Made by a program: the position numbers and the translations under genes. 64,000 nt of DNA from Lolium rigidum (taxonomy: Eukaryota > Streptophyta > Magnoliopsida > Poales > Poaceae). Within the stretch, counting starts at the first letter, position 1, and every line of letters starts with the position of its first letter. The DNA is taken from contig NC_061511.1 of assembly GCF_022539505.1 (NCBI RefSeq), positions 33,056,620 through 33,120,619 on the forward strand, in the 5' to 3' direction. This document shows positions 33,811-45,565 of the stretch, piece after piece. Under the pieces are notes generated by a model that did no database searches, was not told the origin of the DNA, and was given only the letters and a program-made list of their open reading frames with translations.

Positions 33811-36428
33811 TTCACACTTTCTGCGCCTAGCTGAAAGGCGTTAAAAAAAGCGCTTATGGGAGACAACCCATTATATTACTTCTGCACTTTTATTTTATAT
33901 TTGTGTATTGGAAGTTGTTACTACTGTAGCAACCTCTCCTTATCTTTATTTTATTGCATTGTTGTGCCAAGTAAAGTCTTTGATAAGTAAAGTCAATACT
34001 AGATTTGGATTACTGCGCAGAAACAGATTTCTTACTGTCACGAAATTGAGCAGCCCCTTCTGTAGGAAATTTAGAAACATCTGCCAATTTACGTGCGTGA
34101 TCCTCAGATATGTATGCAACTTTCATTCAATTTGAGCATTTTCATCTGAGCAAGTTAAGTGCCCCAGAAAAATTCGCCTTTACGGACTGTTCTGTTTTGA
34201 CAGATTCTGCCTTTTATTTCGCATTGCCTGTTTTGCTATGTTTGATGGATTTCTTTGCTCCATTAACTTTCAGTAGCTTTTTGCAATGTCCAGAAGTGTT
34301 AAGAATGATTATGTCACCTCTGAATATGTGAATTTTCGATTATGCACTAACCCTCTAATGAATTTGTTTTGAGTTTGGTGTGGAGGAATTTTTCAAGGGT
34401 CAAGAGAGGAGGATGATACAATATGATCAAGAAGAGTGAAAAGTATAAGCTTGGGGATCCTCCCGTGGTTCATCCCTGCATATTTTCAGAAGACTCAAGC
34501 ATCTAAGCTTGGGGATGCCCAAGGCATCCCTTCTTCATCGACAACTTATCAGGTCACCTCCAGTGAAACTATATTTTTATTCTGTCACATCTTATGTGCT
34601 TTACTTGGAGCGTCTGTTTGTTTTTATTTTTGTTTTTGTTTGAATAAAATCGGATCCTAGCGTTCCTTGTGTGGGAGAGAGACACGCTCCGCTGTTTCGT
34701 ACGAACACATGTGTTCTTAGCTATACTTTTAATGGTCATGGCGAAGGTTGAAACTACTTCGTTCATTGTTATATGGTTGGAAACAGAAAATGCTGCATGT
34801 GGTAAATGGTATAATGTCTTGAATAATTTGATACTTGGCAATTGTTGTGCTCATATAGATCATGTTTAAGCTCTTGCATCATGTACGTTGTACCTATTAA
34901 TGAAGAACTACATAGAGCTTGTTAAAATTTGGTTTGCATGATTGGTCTCTAGAGTCTAGATATTTTCTGGTTAAGGTGTTTGAACAACAAGGAAGACGAT
35001 GTAGAGTCTTATAATGCTTGCAATATGTTCTTATGTAAGTTTTGTTGTACCGTTTTATACTTGAGTTTGCTTCAAACAACCTTGCTAGCCCAGCCTTGTA
35101 TTGAGAGGAATTCTTCTCGTGCATCCAAATCCTTGAGCCAAAAACTATGCCATTTGTGTCCACCATACCTACCTACTACATGGTATTTCTCTTCCATTCC
35201 AAAGTAAATTACTTGAGTGCTACCTTTAAAAATTCTATCCTCTGTCTTTGCAATATATAGCTCATGAGAAAATAGCCTTAAAAACTATTGTGGTGAAGAA
35301 TATGTAGCTATGTATCTTATTTCTTATAAGTTGCTTGTTGAGCGGTAACCATGCTTCTGGGGACGCTATCAACTATAACACCTTTGTTGAATATCATGTG
35401 AGTTGCTATGCATGTTCGTCTTGTCTGAAGTAAGGGCGATTTTCATGATCAAATGGTTTGAGTATGCATATTGTTAGAGAAGAACATTGGGCCGCTAACT
35501 AAAGCCATGAATCATGGTGGAAGTTTCGAGTTTGGACAATTAATCCTCAATCTCTTATGAGAATATTATTCTGTTGTTGAATGCTTATGCATTAAAGAGG
35601 AGTCCATTATCTCGTTGTCTATGTTGTCCCGGTATGGATGTCTAAGTTGAGAATAATCAAAAACGAGAAATCAAATGCGATCTTTCTCCTTAGACCTTTG
35701 TACAGGCGGCATAGAGGTACCCCTTTGTGACACTTGGTTGAAACATATGTTATGCAATGATAATCCGTGTTAATCCAAGCTAATTAGGACAAGGTGCGGG
35801 CACTATTGGTAATCTATGCATGAGGCTTGCAACTTATAAGATGTCTTATACATAATACATATGATTTATTACTACCGTTGACAAAATTGTTTCTATGTTT
35901 TTAAAATGAAAAGCTCTAGCACAAAAATAGTAATCCATGCTTCCCTCTGCGAAGGGCCATTCTTTTACTTCATTGTTGAGTCAGTTTACCTACTTCTTTC
36001 TATCTTAGAAGCAAACACTTGTATGAACTGTGTGCATTGATTCTTACATGTTTACCTATTGCACTTGTTATATTACTTTGTGTTGACAATTATCCATGAG
36101 ATATACATGTTGAAGTTGAAAGCAACTGCTGAAACTTATATCTTCCTTTTTGTTGCTTCAAAACTCTCTACTAAGAATTTATTGCTTTATGAGTTAACTC
36201 TTATGCAAGTCTTATTGATGCTTGTCTCGAAAGTACTATTCATGAAAAGTCTTTGCTATATGATTCAGTTGTTTATTCATTGTCTTCACCATTGCTTCGA
36301 ATCGCTGCATTCATCTCATATGCTTTACAATAGTATTGATCAAAATTATGATAGCATGTCACTTCAGAAATTATCCTTGTTATCGTTTACCTACTCGAGG
36401 GCGAGTAGGAACTAAGCTTGGGGATGCT
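33811..36428 (+). other. Non-coding 3' internal region of E1
   Basis: Homologous to the 3' internal regions of D (43375-45049), E4 (60115-60885) and, inverted, A. It holds the hairpin ATGGGAGACAACCCAT (33856-33871) right after the ORF, two internal purine-tract copies (34446-34460, 34504-34518) and the true tract at 36413-36427. Small frames such as 36059-36415 are not conserved in the other copies that I can see. Confidence 0.75.
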
Positions 36429-36994
36429 TGATATGTCTCAAACGTATCTATAATTTCTTATGTTCCATGCTACTTTTATGATGATACTCACATGTTTTAT
36501 ACACACTTTATGTCATTATTATGCATTTTCCGGCACTAACCTATTGACGAGATGACGAAGAGCCGATTGTCTGTTTTCTGCTATTTTTGGTTTCAGAAAT
36601 CCTACAAAGGAAATATTCTCGGAATTGGACGAAATCAACGCCCAGGGTCTTATTTTTCCACGAAGCTTCCAGAAGACCGAAAGGGAAACGAAGTGGGGCG
36701 ACGAGGCGCCGCCACCATAGGGCCGCGAGGCCTAGGTGGGGCCCGCGCCGCCCTATGGGGTGGGCCCCTCGTCAGCCCTCTGACTCCGCCCTTCTGCCTA
36801 CTTAAAGCCTTCGTCGCGAAAACCCCAGTACAGAGAGCCACGATACGGAAAACCTTCCAGAGACGCCGCCGCCGCCAATCCCATCTCGGGGGATTCAGGA
36901 GATCGCCTCCGGCACCCTGCCGGAGAGGGGAATCATCTCCCGGAGGACTCTTCATCACCATGATCGCCTCCAGATTGATGTGTGAGTAGTTCAC
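36429..36994 (+). repeat. 3' LTR of E1, first 566 bp
   Basis: Collinear with 31234 to about 31799 and nearly identical to it. It stops at GTTCAC, where E2 starts with TGATGACCC. The remainder of the LTR is absent from the window. Confidence 0.9.
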
Positions 36995-38952
36995 TGATGA
37001 CCCACAAGTATAGGGGATCGCAATAGTCTTCGCGGGAAGTAAAACCCAATTTATTGATTCGACACAAGGGGAGCCAAAGAATATTTGTAAGCTTTAACAG
37101 TGGAGTTGTCAATTCAGCTGCACCTGGAAACAGACTTGCTCGCAAGAGTTTATCAGTAGTAACAGTTTTATGGCAGTAGCAGTGATGAAATATCAGCAGC
37201 AGTGTAACAAAGACAGCAGTAGTGATTATAGTAAACAGCAGGACTAAAATACTGTAGGCACAGGGATGGATGAAGGGGCGTTGCATGGATGAGAGAAACT
37301 CATGTAACAATCAAAGTAGGGCATTTGCAGATAATAATAAAACGGTATCCAAGTACTAATCAATCAATAGGCATGTGTTCCATATTTAGTCGTACGTGCT
37401 CGCAATGAGAAACTTGCACAACATCTTTTGTCCTACCAGCCGGTGGCAGCCGGGCCTCTAGGGAATCTACTCGGAAATTAAGGTACTCCTTTTAATAGAG
37501 CACCGGAGCAAAGCATTAACACTCCATGAACACATGTGATCCTCATATCATCGCCTTCCCCTTCGGTTGTCCCAATTTCTGTCACTTTGGGGCCTCGGGT
37601 TCCGGACAACAATACGTGTATACAACTTGCAGGTAAGATCATAAAGCAATGAATATCATCATGAATTGATAACATGTTCAGATCTGAGATCATGGCACTC
37701 GGGCCCTAGTGACAAGCATTAAGCATAACAAGTTGCAACAATATCATAAAAGTACCAACTATGGACACTAGGCACTATGCCCTAACAATCTTATGCTATT
37801 ACATGAACAATCTCATCCAATCCCTACCATCCCCTTCAGCCTACAGCGGGGGAATTACTCACACATGGATGGGGGAAACATGGCTGGTCGGTGGAGAGGG
37901 GTCGGTGGTGATGATGGCGATGATCTCCTCCAATTCCCCGTCCCGGCGGAGTGCCAGAACGGAGTTTCTGGTCCCGAGACGGAGTTTCGCGACGGTGGCG
38001 GCGTACTGGATGGTTTCTAGCGACTTCGACTTTTCGTCTCGCGTTTTTAGATCGAAACCCTTAAGTAGTCCAGAGGGGGGCGTCAGAGGCTGGCCGAGAG
38101 GGCCACACAGTAGGGCGGCGCTCCCCCACTCCAGGCCGCGCCGGCCTAGTGTGTGGGGGCCCTGGGCCTCCCCCAGGCCTGCCCTTCTAGCTCCGTGATT
38201 CTTCTGGAAAAATAAGCCCTTCGACATAAATTTCGAGGATTTTCCTGAAAGTTGAATTTCTGCACAAAAATCAGACACCAGGGCAATTCTGTTGAAAACA
38301 GCGTTAGTCCGTGTTAGTTGTATCCAAAATACACAAATTAGAGGCAAAACAATAGCAAAAGTGTTCGGGAAAGTAGATAAGTTTTGGACGTATCAACTCC
38401 CCCCAAGCTTAGCTTATTGCTTGTCCTCAAGCAATTCGATTAACAACCGAGTGCGATAAAAGAACTTTCACGAACACATTTGTTCATATGATGTAAATAT
38501 TCTCATGATATGGCAAGTACTTAAGCAATTCATAATAAGATACATGCAAATAAAATCATCTAACAGCTATGTCAATCATGGAAAAGGTACCAACAAATTA
38601 ACAATAAGCATCATGAATCATGTCTATGAGCAGGATTGCAATGTTCATAAAATGATATGATAAAGTGGTATCTCGCTTGCCCGTGTTTGTACAGCAAAAC
38701 ATAAATGCTCGGGCACCTTTGAAGTTCACGGAAAGACTGGAAGTAGAGATTATCAAAGATAAACGCATCAAAGTTATACCACAGTTAATCACATTTTGGG
38801 ACAAGCATATTATACTAAGAATGACAGTTGTGCTCTCAAGAAAGTGCTCAAAGAAAGGATGGAGACTCAATGTAAAAGTAAAAGATTGACCCTTCGCGAG
38901 AGGGAAGCGGGGATTAACATGTGCTAGAGCTTTGTATTTGTAAAAGCAGAGT
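36995..38952 (-). mobile_element. Element E2: LTR retrotransposon, 3' LTR and start of internal region
   Basis: The LTR spans 36995-38395 (1401 bp). On the minus strand it starts TGATACGTCCAAAACTTATC and ends TTGTGGGTCATCA. A purine tract, complement of ACTCCCCCCAAGCTT, follows at 38396-38410, so this is the 3' LTR of a minus-strand element. 542 bases of AT-rich non-coding internal DNA follow before the assembly gap. The other LTR is not seen. Confidence 0.85.
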
Positions 38953-39052
38953 NNNNNNNNNNNNNNNNNNNNNNNNNNNNNNNNNNNNNNNNNNNNNNNN
39001 NNNNNNNNNNNNNNNNNNNNNNNNNNNNNNNNNNNNNNNNNNNNNNNNNNNN
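38953..39052. other. Assembly gap, 100 N
   Basis: Exactly 100 unknown bases, a conventional filler for a gap of unknown size. The remaining parts of E2, E1's 3' LTR and Copia A should lie beyond E2 but none is found to the right, so the order and distance across this join are uncertain. Confidence 0.97.
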
Positions 39053-39947
39053 TCCTATTACAACTCTATATTTTCCTTAAATACATCTTGGGCTCTCGAG
39101 TCTTCTTATTCTTCGGGTAGTGGGCCTTCAATAAACCCCGGGTACTATATTCGGCAGGCCCATTTGGGATGCCTATGTCAGATGGTGTTGCGAAGAACCT
39201 CGAACCTGTTACTATGTTGGCTGCTGTGTGTGCAGCTTATTATCTAGGGAGGGATCCCTATTAATCTATCCCTATTATACTATATTTTGTTGGCCCTACT
39301 TTTGTTTCTCGATTTACTATGACCGTGAATTTGTCGTACATTACCCTGGAGATTTGCTTCTAGATTATGGACCAGAGGGAGTACTAGATTTGCTGCCATA
39401 TTGGGCAAACAACGAGGGCCAAAAGGAACAAATAATTGAAGAAAGACAGAAATGCAAGCTTCTCTAGATTTGATACTAATTTGGTTAATAAAGACAAAGA
39501 AACAGAGGGGGAAAAGGTGCTCTTAAAAATGCCAATTCGCGCCGAGAGAGACAGAACCCATCTCCTGCTCACGTACAACCAAACGCGGTCTCGTCCTGTC
39601 CCACGCGGTCCCTTTCTACTAGCCCCACACGTCAGCACGGAACGGTCAACTAAACTGGAATCCTCCCGTCTGAGCTCCTTCTGCGGGTTACAAATAAGGG
39701 CTTGGCGAAAACTGAGGAAAAACATAAGGCAATCTTATTGACTAATATAGCTGCTTAATTAATAAAAGGATTAGCTACAACGTGCTCAGTTTGCCCATTT
39801 ATTAAAATATAAGACTGGTAGGAGAGAAAGTAATCGCTAGTTTCCTCATTTTGCCCCTGCATGCTCGCACGATTAAAGCTCCTTCCGCACGCGCTGGACT
39901 CCTTGTTTCCTTAAACCTCCTCGTTTCTCGGGATAGACCAACAGTTT
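39053..39947. other. Unassigned DNA right of the gap
   Basis: Not homologous to other parts of the window. The first ~200 bases (CTTGGGCTCTCGAGTC, ACCCCGGGTACTATAT) have the look of an LTR or transposon end, but I cannot delimit one. The remainder, with short frames only, looks like low-copy intergenic DNA. Confidence 0.4.
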
Positions 39948-39963
39948 TTCAGGATCTTGGGTT

Positions 39964-40759
39964 TTTTTTTGACAATCAATACAACATATATTCATAGCAA
40001 CAAATAGTACATGGTAGAGATACATGAACTGACTCCAACGATTACAAAATAAAGTCTAAAAGATAGTACTTTTTTTCTTCGAGGTCTTCAATTTTTTTCT
40101 TCTTCCAGAACACAATCTTGTACTTTTCTGAAGGCAGCCAAAAATAGATAACTAACCATAGACCTGTAGATACCGATGAAAGTTCTCCCATAATTTTTTG
40201 AGCTGCAATGCCAAAGCTGCGTGCACGCACGCAACCATTAAAGCAGTCATACAACATCGGCAAGAGTACCAACACCAGTATATCGGGAATAATAACCGAC
40301 TAGCTTTGTCATCGTCGATGGAGAGCCGAGAGTACGAATCACCATTGTCGAGGACGTAGCAGTCGGGACAAAAACTGCGAGGATAATCCTCCCCACGGCA
40401 ACAAAGACAAAAGATCCAAAATCGATCTGGCGAAGCAAGATCCAAAGGCCCATACCTAGAAAATTGTGATCGTTCAAGACCACCATTGACGTCGGGAAGA
40501 AGATCTCGTCGCCGAACGAAAGGCCGAAGATCACTTATTGCAGACGATGCCATCTCCATTGAGGGGAAACCAACAAGAAGGCGGCTACCAATATCCTAAC
40601 ATAATCTAATATAATCTAATGAAAACAATACTTTTATTCGAAACTCCACGCATAGATCGGGTTCCCCACTCCTCCTGACGCCGGCGAAGCCAACCGGAGG
40701 AGGGGGAACCAATCTATGGAGGAGGAAGAACTGGAGGCGGCTAGGGTTGAGGCGGCGGC
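39964..40759 (-). mobile_element. Non-LTR retroposon with poly(A) tail and 16-bp TSD
   Basis: The 16-bp sequence TTCAGGATCTTGGGTT occurs at 39948-39963 and 40760-40775, bracketing a minus-strand insert whose 3' end is a short poly(A) (poly-T at 39964-39970). The 5' end is CG-rich (AGCCGCCGCCTCAACCC). At about 800 bp it has no RT, so it must have been mobilised in trans by a LINE. It may be a LINE-derived non-autonomous element or a processed transcript. A 135-codon frame lies inside. Confidence 0.85.
40152..40559 (-). CDS. ORF inside the retroposon, 135 residues, unknown
   Basis: It starts MEMASSAISDLRPFVRRRDL and contains a Cys-rich middle (FWIFCLCCRGEDY, FCPDCYVLD, YWCWYSCRCC). No conserved domain is recognised. 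The frame spans the middle of the insert in transcript sense, so it could be the ORF of a copied mRNA or a chance frame; codon conservation cannot be judged from one copy. Confidence 0.3.
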   Translation of the reverse strand: MEMASSAISDLRPFVRRRDLLPDVNGGLERSQFSRYGPLDLASPDRFWIFCLCCRGEDYPRSFCPDCYVLDNGDSYSRLSIDDDKASRLLFPIYWCWYSCRCCMTALMVACVHAALALQLKKLWENFHRYLQVYG

Positions 40760-40841
40760 TTCAGGATCTTGGGTTAATGTGGCCAGGTTTCGACTTTCGA
40801 CTAGTGGAAACGGGAAAGCACGTGCAAATTAGGGAGATAAC

Positions 40842-42547
40842 TGATACGTCTCCGACGTATCGATAATTTCTTATGTTCTATGCCATATTATTGATGATAC
40901 CTACATGTTTTATGCACACTTTATGTCATATTCGTGCATTTTCTGGAACTAACCTATTAACAAGATGCCGAAGTGCCGGTTCCTCGTTTTCTGCTGTTTT
41001 TGGTTTCAGAAATCCTAGTAACGAAATATTCTCGGAATCGGACGAAATCAAGACCCAGGTTCCTATTTTCACCGGAAGCATCCAGAACACCCGGGAAGGA
41101 CCAGAGGGGGGGCACTGGGCCCCCAGACCATAGGCCGGCGCGGCCCAGGCCCTGGCCGCGCCGCCATATGGTGTGGCCACCCCTTCGACCCTCCTGCGCC
41201 GCCTCTTCGCCTATATAAAGCCTCTGTCGCGAAAACCCTGATGCGAAAAACCACGATACGGAAAACCTTCCAGAGCCGCCGCCATCGCGAAGCCAAGATC
41301 TGGGGGACAGGAGTCTCTGTTCCGGCACCTGCCGGAGCGGGGAAGTGCCCCCGGAAGGCTTCTCCATCGACACCGCTGCCATCTCCACCGCCATCTTCAT
41401 CACCGCTGCTGCTCCCATGAGGGGGGCCGGAGTAGTTCTCCATCGAGGCTCGGGGCTGTACCGGTAGCTATGTGGTTCATCTCTCTCCTATGTACTTCAA
41501 TACAATAATCTCATGAGCTGCCTTACATGATTGAGATTCATATGATGATGCTTGTAATCTAGATGTCATTATGCTAGTCAAGTGAGTTTTACCTATGTGA
41601 TCTCCGGAGACTCCTTGTCCCACGTGTGTAAAGGTGACGAGTGTGTGCACCGTGTGGGTCTCTTAGGCTATATTTCACGGAATACTTATTCACTCGTTGA
41701 ATGGCATAGTGAGGTGCTTATTTGTATCTCTTTATGATTGCAATGTGTTTGTATCACAATTTATCTATGTGCTACTCTAGCAATGTTATTAAAGTAGTTT
41801 TATTCCTCCTGCATGTGTGCAAAGGTGACAGTGTGTGCACCGTGTTAGTACTTGGTTTATGCTATGATTATGATCTCTTGTAGATTATGAAGTTAACTAT
41901 TGCTATGATAATATTGATGTGATCTATTCCTCCTACATATGCATGATGGTGACAGTGTGCATGCTATGCTAGTACTTGGTTTAGTCTTTTGATCTATCTT
42001 ACACTAAAGGTTACTAAAATATGAGCATTATTGTGGAGCTTGTTAACTCCGGCATTGAGGGTTCGTGTAATCCTACGCAATGTGTTCATCATCCAACAAG
42101 AGTGTAGAGTATGCATTTATCTATTCTGTTATGTGATCAATGTTGAGAGTGTCCACTAGTGAAAGTCTAATCCCTAGGTCTTGTTCCTAAATATCGCTAT
42201 CGCTGCTTGTTTACTTGTTTCATTGCGTCACTACTTGCTGCGTTATTACTGCTTGTTTACTCGTTCGGGCAAAGCACTTTTCCGGTGCCGTTGCTACTAC
42301 TTATTCATACCACCTGTATTTCACTATCTCTTCGCCGAACTAGTGCACCTATTAGGTGTGTTGGGGACACAAGAGACTTCTTGCTTTGTGGTTGCAGGGT
42401 TGCATGAGAGGGATATCTTTGACCTCTTCCTCCCTGAGTTCGATAAACCTTGGGTATCCACTTAAGGGAAACTTGCTGCTGTTCTACAAACCTCTGCTCT
42501 TGGAGGCCCAACACTGTCTACAAGAATAGAAGCTCCCGTAGACATCA
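40842..42547 (+). repeat. 5' LTR of D
   Basis: Same family as the LTRs of A and E4, especially at the right end (CACAAGAGACTTCTTG onward). The first 20 bases contain an 8-bp palindrome, GATACGTC-TCC-GACGTATC. A primer-site-like module, AGCACTTTTCCGGTGCCGTT, lies inside the LTR from 42273. Confidence 0.9.
41212..41219 (+). promoter_or_regulatory. LTR TATA box of D
   Basis: TATATAAA in the context TTCGCCTATATAAAGCC, followed by GTCGCGAAAACC, which recurs after the equivalent position in E1 (CTACTTAAAGCC). E4 has CCTATAAGAAGCC at about 57759. This is the likely U3 core promoter. Confidence 0.6.
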
Positions 42548-42557
42548 AGCACTTTTA

Positions 42558-42575
42558 TGGCGCCGTTGCCGGGGA
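42558..42575 (+). other. Primer binding site of D (tRNA-Asp)
   Basis: TGGCGCCGTTGCCGGGGA, complementary to the plant tRNA-Asp 3' end, 10 bases after the LTR. A degenerate second copy (TTTCTGGCGCCGTCG) follows at about 42620-42634. Confidence 0.85.
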
Positions 42576-42710
42576 GGAAAGGTAAAAGGCTCTCATACTC
42601 CGGTCTCAGGTAAAGTACTTTTCTGGCGCCGTCGTGTGTGTGCTCGAAGCTATTTCCTTTAGATCCTGCAATTGCATCTTTTTGTTTCTTGTTTACACTA
42701 GTTTGGCATA

Positions 42711-43374
42711 ATGGACAACAATGAGCTTCTTATTCTATTTCCTGATTTAAAACATGGATTGTTTGATGCGAAAATTAAAAAACCTATGGAATCTTATTTG
42801 CATGCTTGGTAGTAATATTAGTATGAACGCTTTGAACACCATTGTTGATAATGATATAGAAAGTTCTAAGCTTGGGGAGGCTGGTTTTGATGAGCATGAT
42901 CTTTTTAGTCCCCCAAGCATTGAGGAGAAAATTTACTTTGATGATGCTATGTCTCCTATATTTGATGATGAGAATAATGATGATAGCTACTTTGTTGAAT
43001 TTGCTCCCACTACAACTAATAAAATTGATTATGCCTATGTGGAGAGTAATAATTTTATGCATGAGACTCATGATAAGAATGCTTTATGTGATAGTTATAT
43101 TGTTGAGTTTGCTCATGATTCTACTGAAAGTTATTATGAGAGAGGAAAATATGGTTGTAGAAATTTTCATGTTACTAAAATGCCTCTCTATGTGCTGAAA
43201 TTTTTGAAGCTACACTTGTTTTATCCTCCTATGCTTGTTACTTTGCTCTTCATGAACTTGTTTATTTACAAGATTCCTATGCATAGGAAGCATGTTAGAC
43301 TTAAATGTGTTTTGAATTTGCCTCTTGATGCTCTCTTTTGCTTCAACTACTATTTCTTGCGAGTGCATCATTAA
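42711..43374 (+). pseudogene. Acidic/hydrophobic-tail ORF of D, frameshifted
   Basis: The Met at 42711 gives MDNNELLILFPDLKHGLFDA and runs into TAG at 42810-42812 because of an indel around CATGCTTGGTAG (E4 reads CATGCTAGTAGC). From there the other frame continues to 43374: SMNALNTIVDNDIESSKLGE, PPSIEEKIYFDDAMSPIFDD, SYFVEFAPTT, then a hydrophobic LKFLKLHLFYPPMLVTLLFM. It lacks the ~30-residue internal repeat (PPTMEDK...PPIFDD) present in A and E4. Confidence 0.65.
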
Positions 43375-45049
43375 AACTGCTGAGCCCATCTTAACGGCTA
43401 TAAAGAAAGAACTTCTTGGGAGATAACCCATGTGTTATTTTGCTACAGTAATTTGTTTTATATTTGAGTCTTGGAAGTTGTTTACTACTGTAGCAACCTC
43501 TCCTTATCTTAGTTTTGTGTTTTGTTGTGCCAAGTAAAGTCTTTGATAGTAAAGTAAGTACTAGATTTGGATTACTGCGCAGTTCCAGATTTCCTTGCTG
43601 TCACGAATCTGGGTCTACCTCCCTGTAGGTAGCTCAGAAAATTAAGCCAATTTACGTGCATGATCCTCAGATATGTACGCAACTTTCATTCAATTTGAGC
43701 ATTTTCATTTGAGCAAGTCTGGTGGCCTAATAAAATCCATCTTTACGGACTGTTCTGTTTTGACAGATTCTGCCTTTTATTTCGCATTGCCTCTTTTGCT
43801 ATGTTGGATGAATTTCTTTGATCCATTAATGTCCAGTAGCTTTATGCAATGTCCAGAAGTGTTAAGAATGAGTGTGTCACCTCTGAACATGTGAATTTTT
43901 ATTATGCACTAACCCTCTAATGAGTTGTTCCGAGTTTGGTGTGGAGGAAGTTTTCAAGGATCAAGAGAGGAGTATGATGCAATATGATCAAGGAGAGTGA
44001 AAGCTCTAAGCTTGGGGATGCCCCGGTGGTTCACCCCTGCATATTCTAAGAAGACTCAAGCGTCTAAGCTTGGGGATGCCCAAGGCATCCCTTCTTCATC
44101 GACAAATTATCAGGTTCCTCCTCTGAAACTATATTTTTATTCCGTCACATCTTATGTACTTTGCTTGGAGCGTCGGTTTGTTTTTGTTTTTTGTTTGAAT
44201 AAAATGGATCCTAGCATTCACTTTGTGGGAGAGAGACACACTCCGCTGTAGCATATGGACAAATATCTCCTTAGGCTCTACTCATAGTATTCATGGCGAA
44301 GTTTCTTCTTCGTTAAATTGTTATATGGTTGGAATTGGAAAATACTACATGTAGTAACTCTAAAATGTCTTGGATAATTTGATACTTGGCAATTGTTGTG
44401 CTCATGTTTAAGCTCTTGCATCATATACTTTGCACCCATTAATGAAGAAATACTTAGAGCTTGCTAATTTGGTTTGCATATTTGGTTTCTCTAGAGTCTA
44501 GATAACATCTAGTATTGAGTTTTGAACAACAAGGAAGACGGTATGGAGTCTTATAATGTTTTCAATATGTCTTTTATGTGAGTTTTGCTGTACCGTTCAT
44601 CCTTGTGTTTGTTTCAAATAACCTTGCTAGCCTAAACCTTGTATCGAGAGGGAATACTTCTCATGCATCCAAAATCCTTGAGCCAACCACTATGCCATTT
44701 GTGTCCACCATACCTACCTACTACATGGTATTTATCCGCCATTCCAAAGTAAATTGCTTGAGTGCTAGCTTTAAAATTCCATCATTCACCTTTGCAATAT
44801 ATAGCTCATGGGACAAATAGCTTAAAAACTATTGTGGTATTAAATATGTAATTATGCACTTTATCTCTTATTAAGTTGCTTGTTGTGCGATAACCATGCT
44901 TCTGGGGACGCCATCAACTATTCCTTGTTGAATATCATGTGAGTTGCTATGCATGTCCGTCTTGTCTGAAGTAAGAGAGATCTACCACCTTCATGGTTGG
45001 AGCATGCATATTGTTAGAGAAGAACATTGGGCCGCTAACTAAAGCCATG

Positions 45050-45565
45050 CCTCACCTCGCTGGCTGGCACCTCAAACACGATATTTATCTTTTTCTTGAT
45101 CTCCGTCGTCATCTCTGTCTCCCCGGATGCGTTCTTCTCAACTTCCGGATCCACCATCACCTCCTTCTCGGATGAACTTGGTGTGCTTGCCATCTGGATC
45201 TACAACACTGCTATTGATTGTTTGGGTGAGAAATCAGGCGCCTCTCGATGCCCTTTTGTATACTAGATACATGGGGGAGCGATGCCTTGTCGGACTCCTC
45301 TATTCGTATAGGCAATTACTTCTGGATTCGTTTCGATTCCTAGCAGGAATCGGCAGAAAAGTATCCGGGTCGATTTTAGATCGACAGATCCAGAACTGGT
45401 CCGTTTAGGATTGAAAAAGGCACATGAATTCGAAACAAGAAATCCTTTAGGAAGTAAGTTACGTACCCAGGACCTGAGGACGCAGACTCCGTGAGGATTT
45501 GTTGGCGCCTCTGGCTTTGCTTACTTTCCCTAAACCAAACCAAGGAGGGGAAGAACTGATTGATC
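45050..45565. other. Unassigned DNA between D and the LINE tail
   Basis: Begins where D homology breaks. A 93-codon frame (45127-45408) contains no domain I recognise. Moderately GC-rich with no terminal repeats found. It could be a gene or transposon fragment. Confidence 0.35.

Larger units (their letters stand above)
31234..36994 (+). mobile_element. Element E1: non-autonomous Athila-like LTR retrotransposon with gag-like ORF
   Basis: The 5' LTR spans 31234-32837, starting TGATACGTCTCAAACG and ending ACGCGTATCA. A tRNA-Asp-type primer site follows at about 32847-32865 (CGGCGCCGTTGTCGGGA), a gag-like ORF lies at 33100-33810, a long non-coding region follows, a purine tract AAGCTTGGGGATGC ends at 36427, and the 3' LTR starts at 36429 and is broken at 36994 by E2. 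The left flank ACCAT is probably half of the target duplication; the right half is not in the window. There is no pol. Confidence 0.9.
40842..45049 (+). mobile_element. Element D: Athila-like non-autonomous LTR element, 3' truncated
   Basis: The 5' LTR spans 40842-42547 (1706 bp), from TGATACGTCTCCGACG to GTAGACATCA. The tRNA-Asp primer site TGGCGCCGTTGCCGGGGA is at 42558-42575. The frame-shifted acidic ORF is at 42711-43374. The internal region then matches E1 and E4 until AAAGCCATG at 45049, where homology stops abruptly; no purine tract or 3' LTR follows. Confidence 0.88.

Noticed and set aside
42558..42575. Possible tRNA-Asp gene fragments (GGCGCCGTTGCCGGGGA strings)
   Set aside because: Only the 18 bases complementary to the tRNA 3' end are present, always next to LTRs; they are primer sites, not tRNA genes.
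45050..45408. Organelle-DNA insertion or captured host gene
   Set aside because: The 93-codon frame matched nothing I could recognise as plastid, mitochondrial or nuclear gene; left as unassigned.
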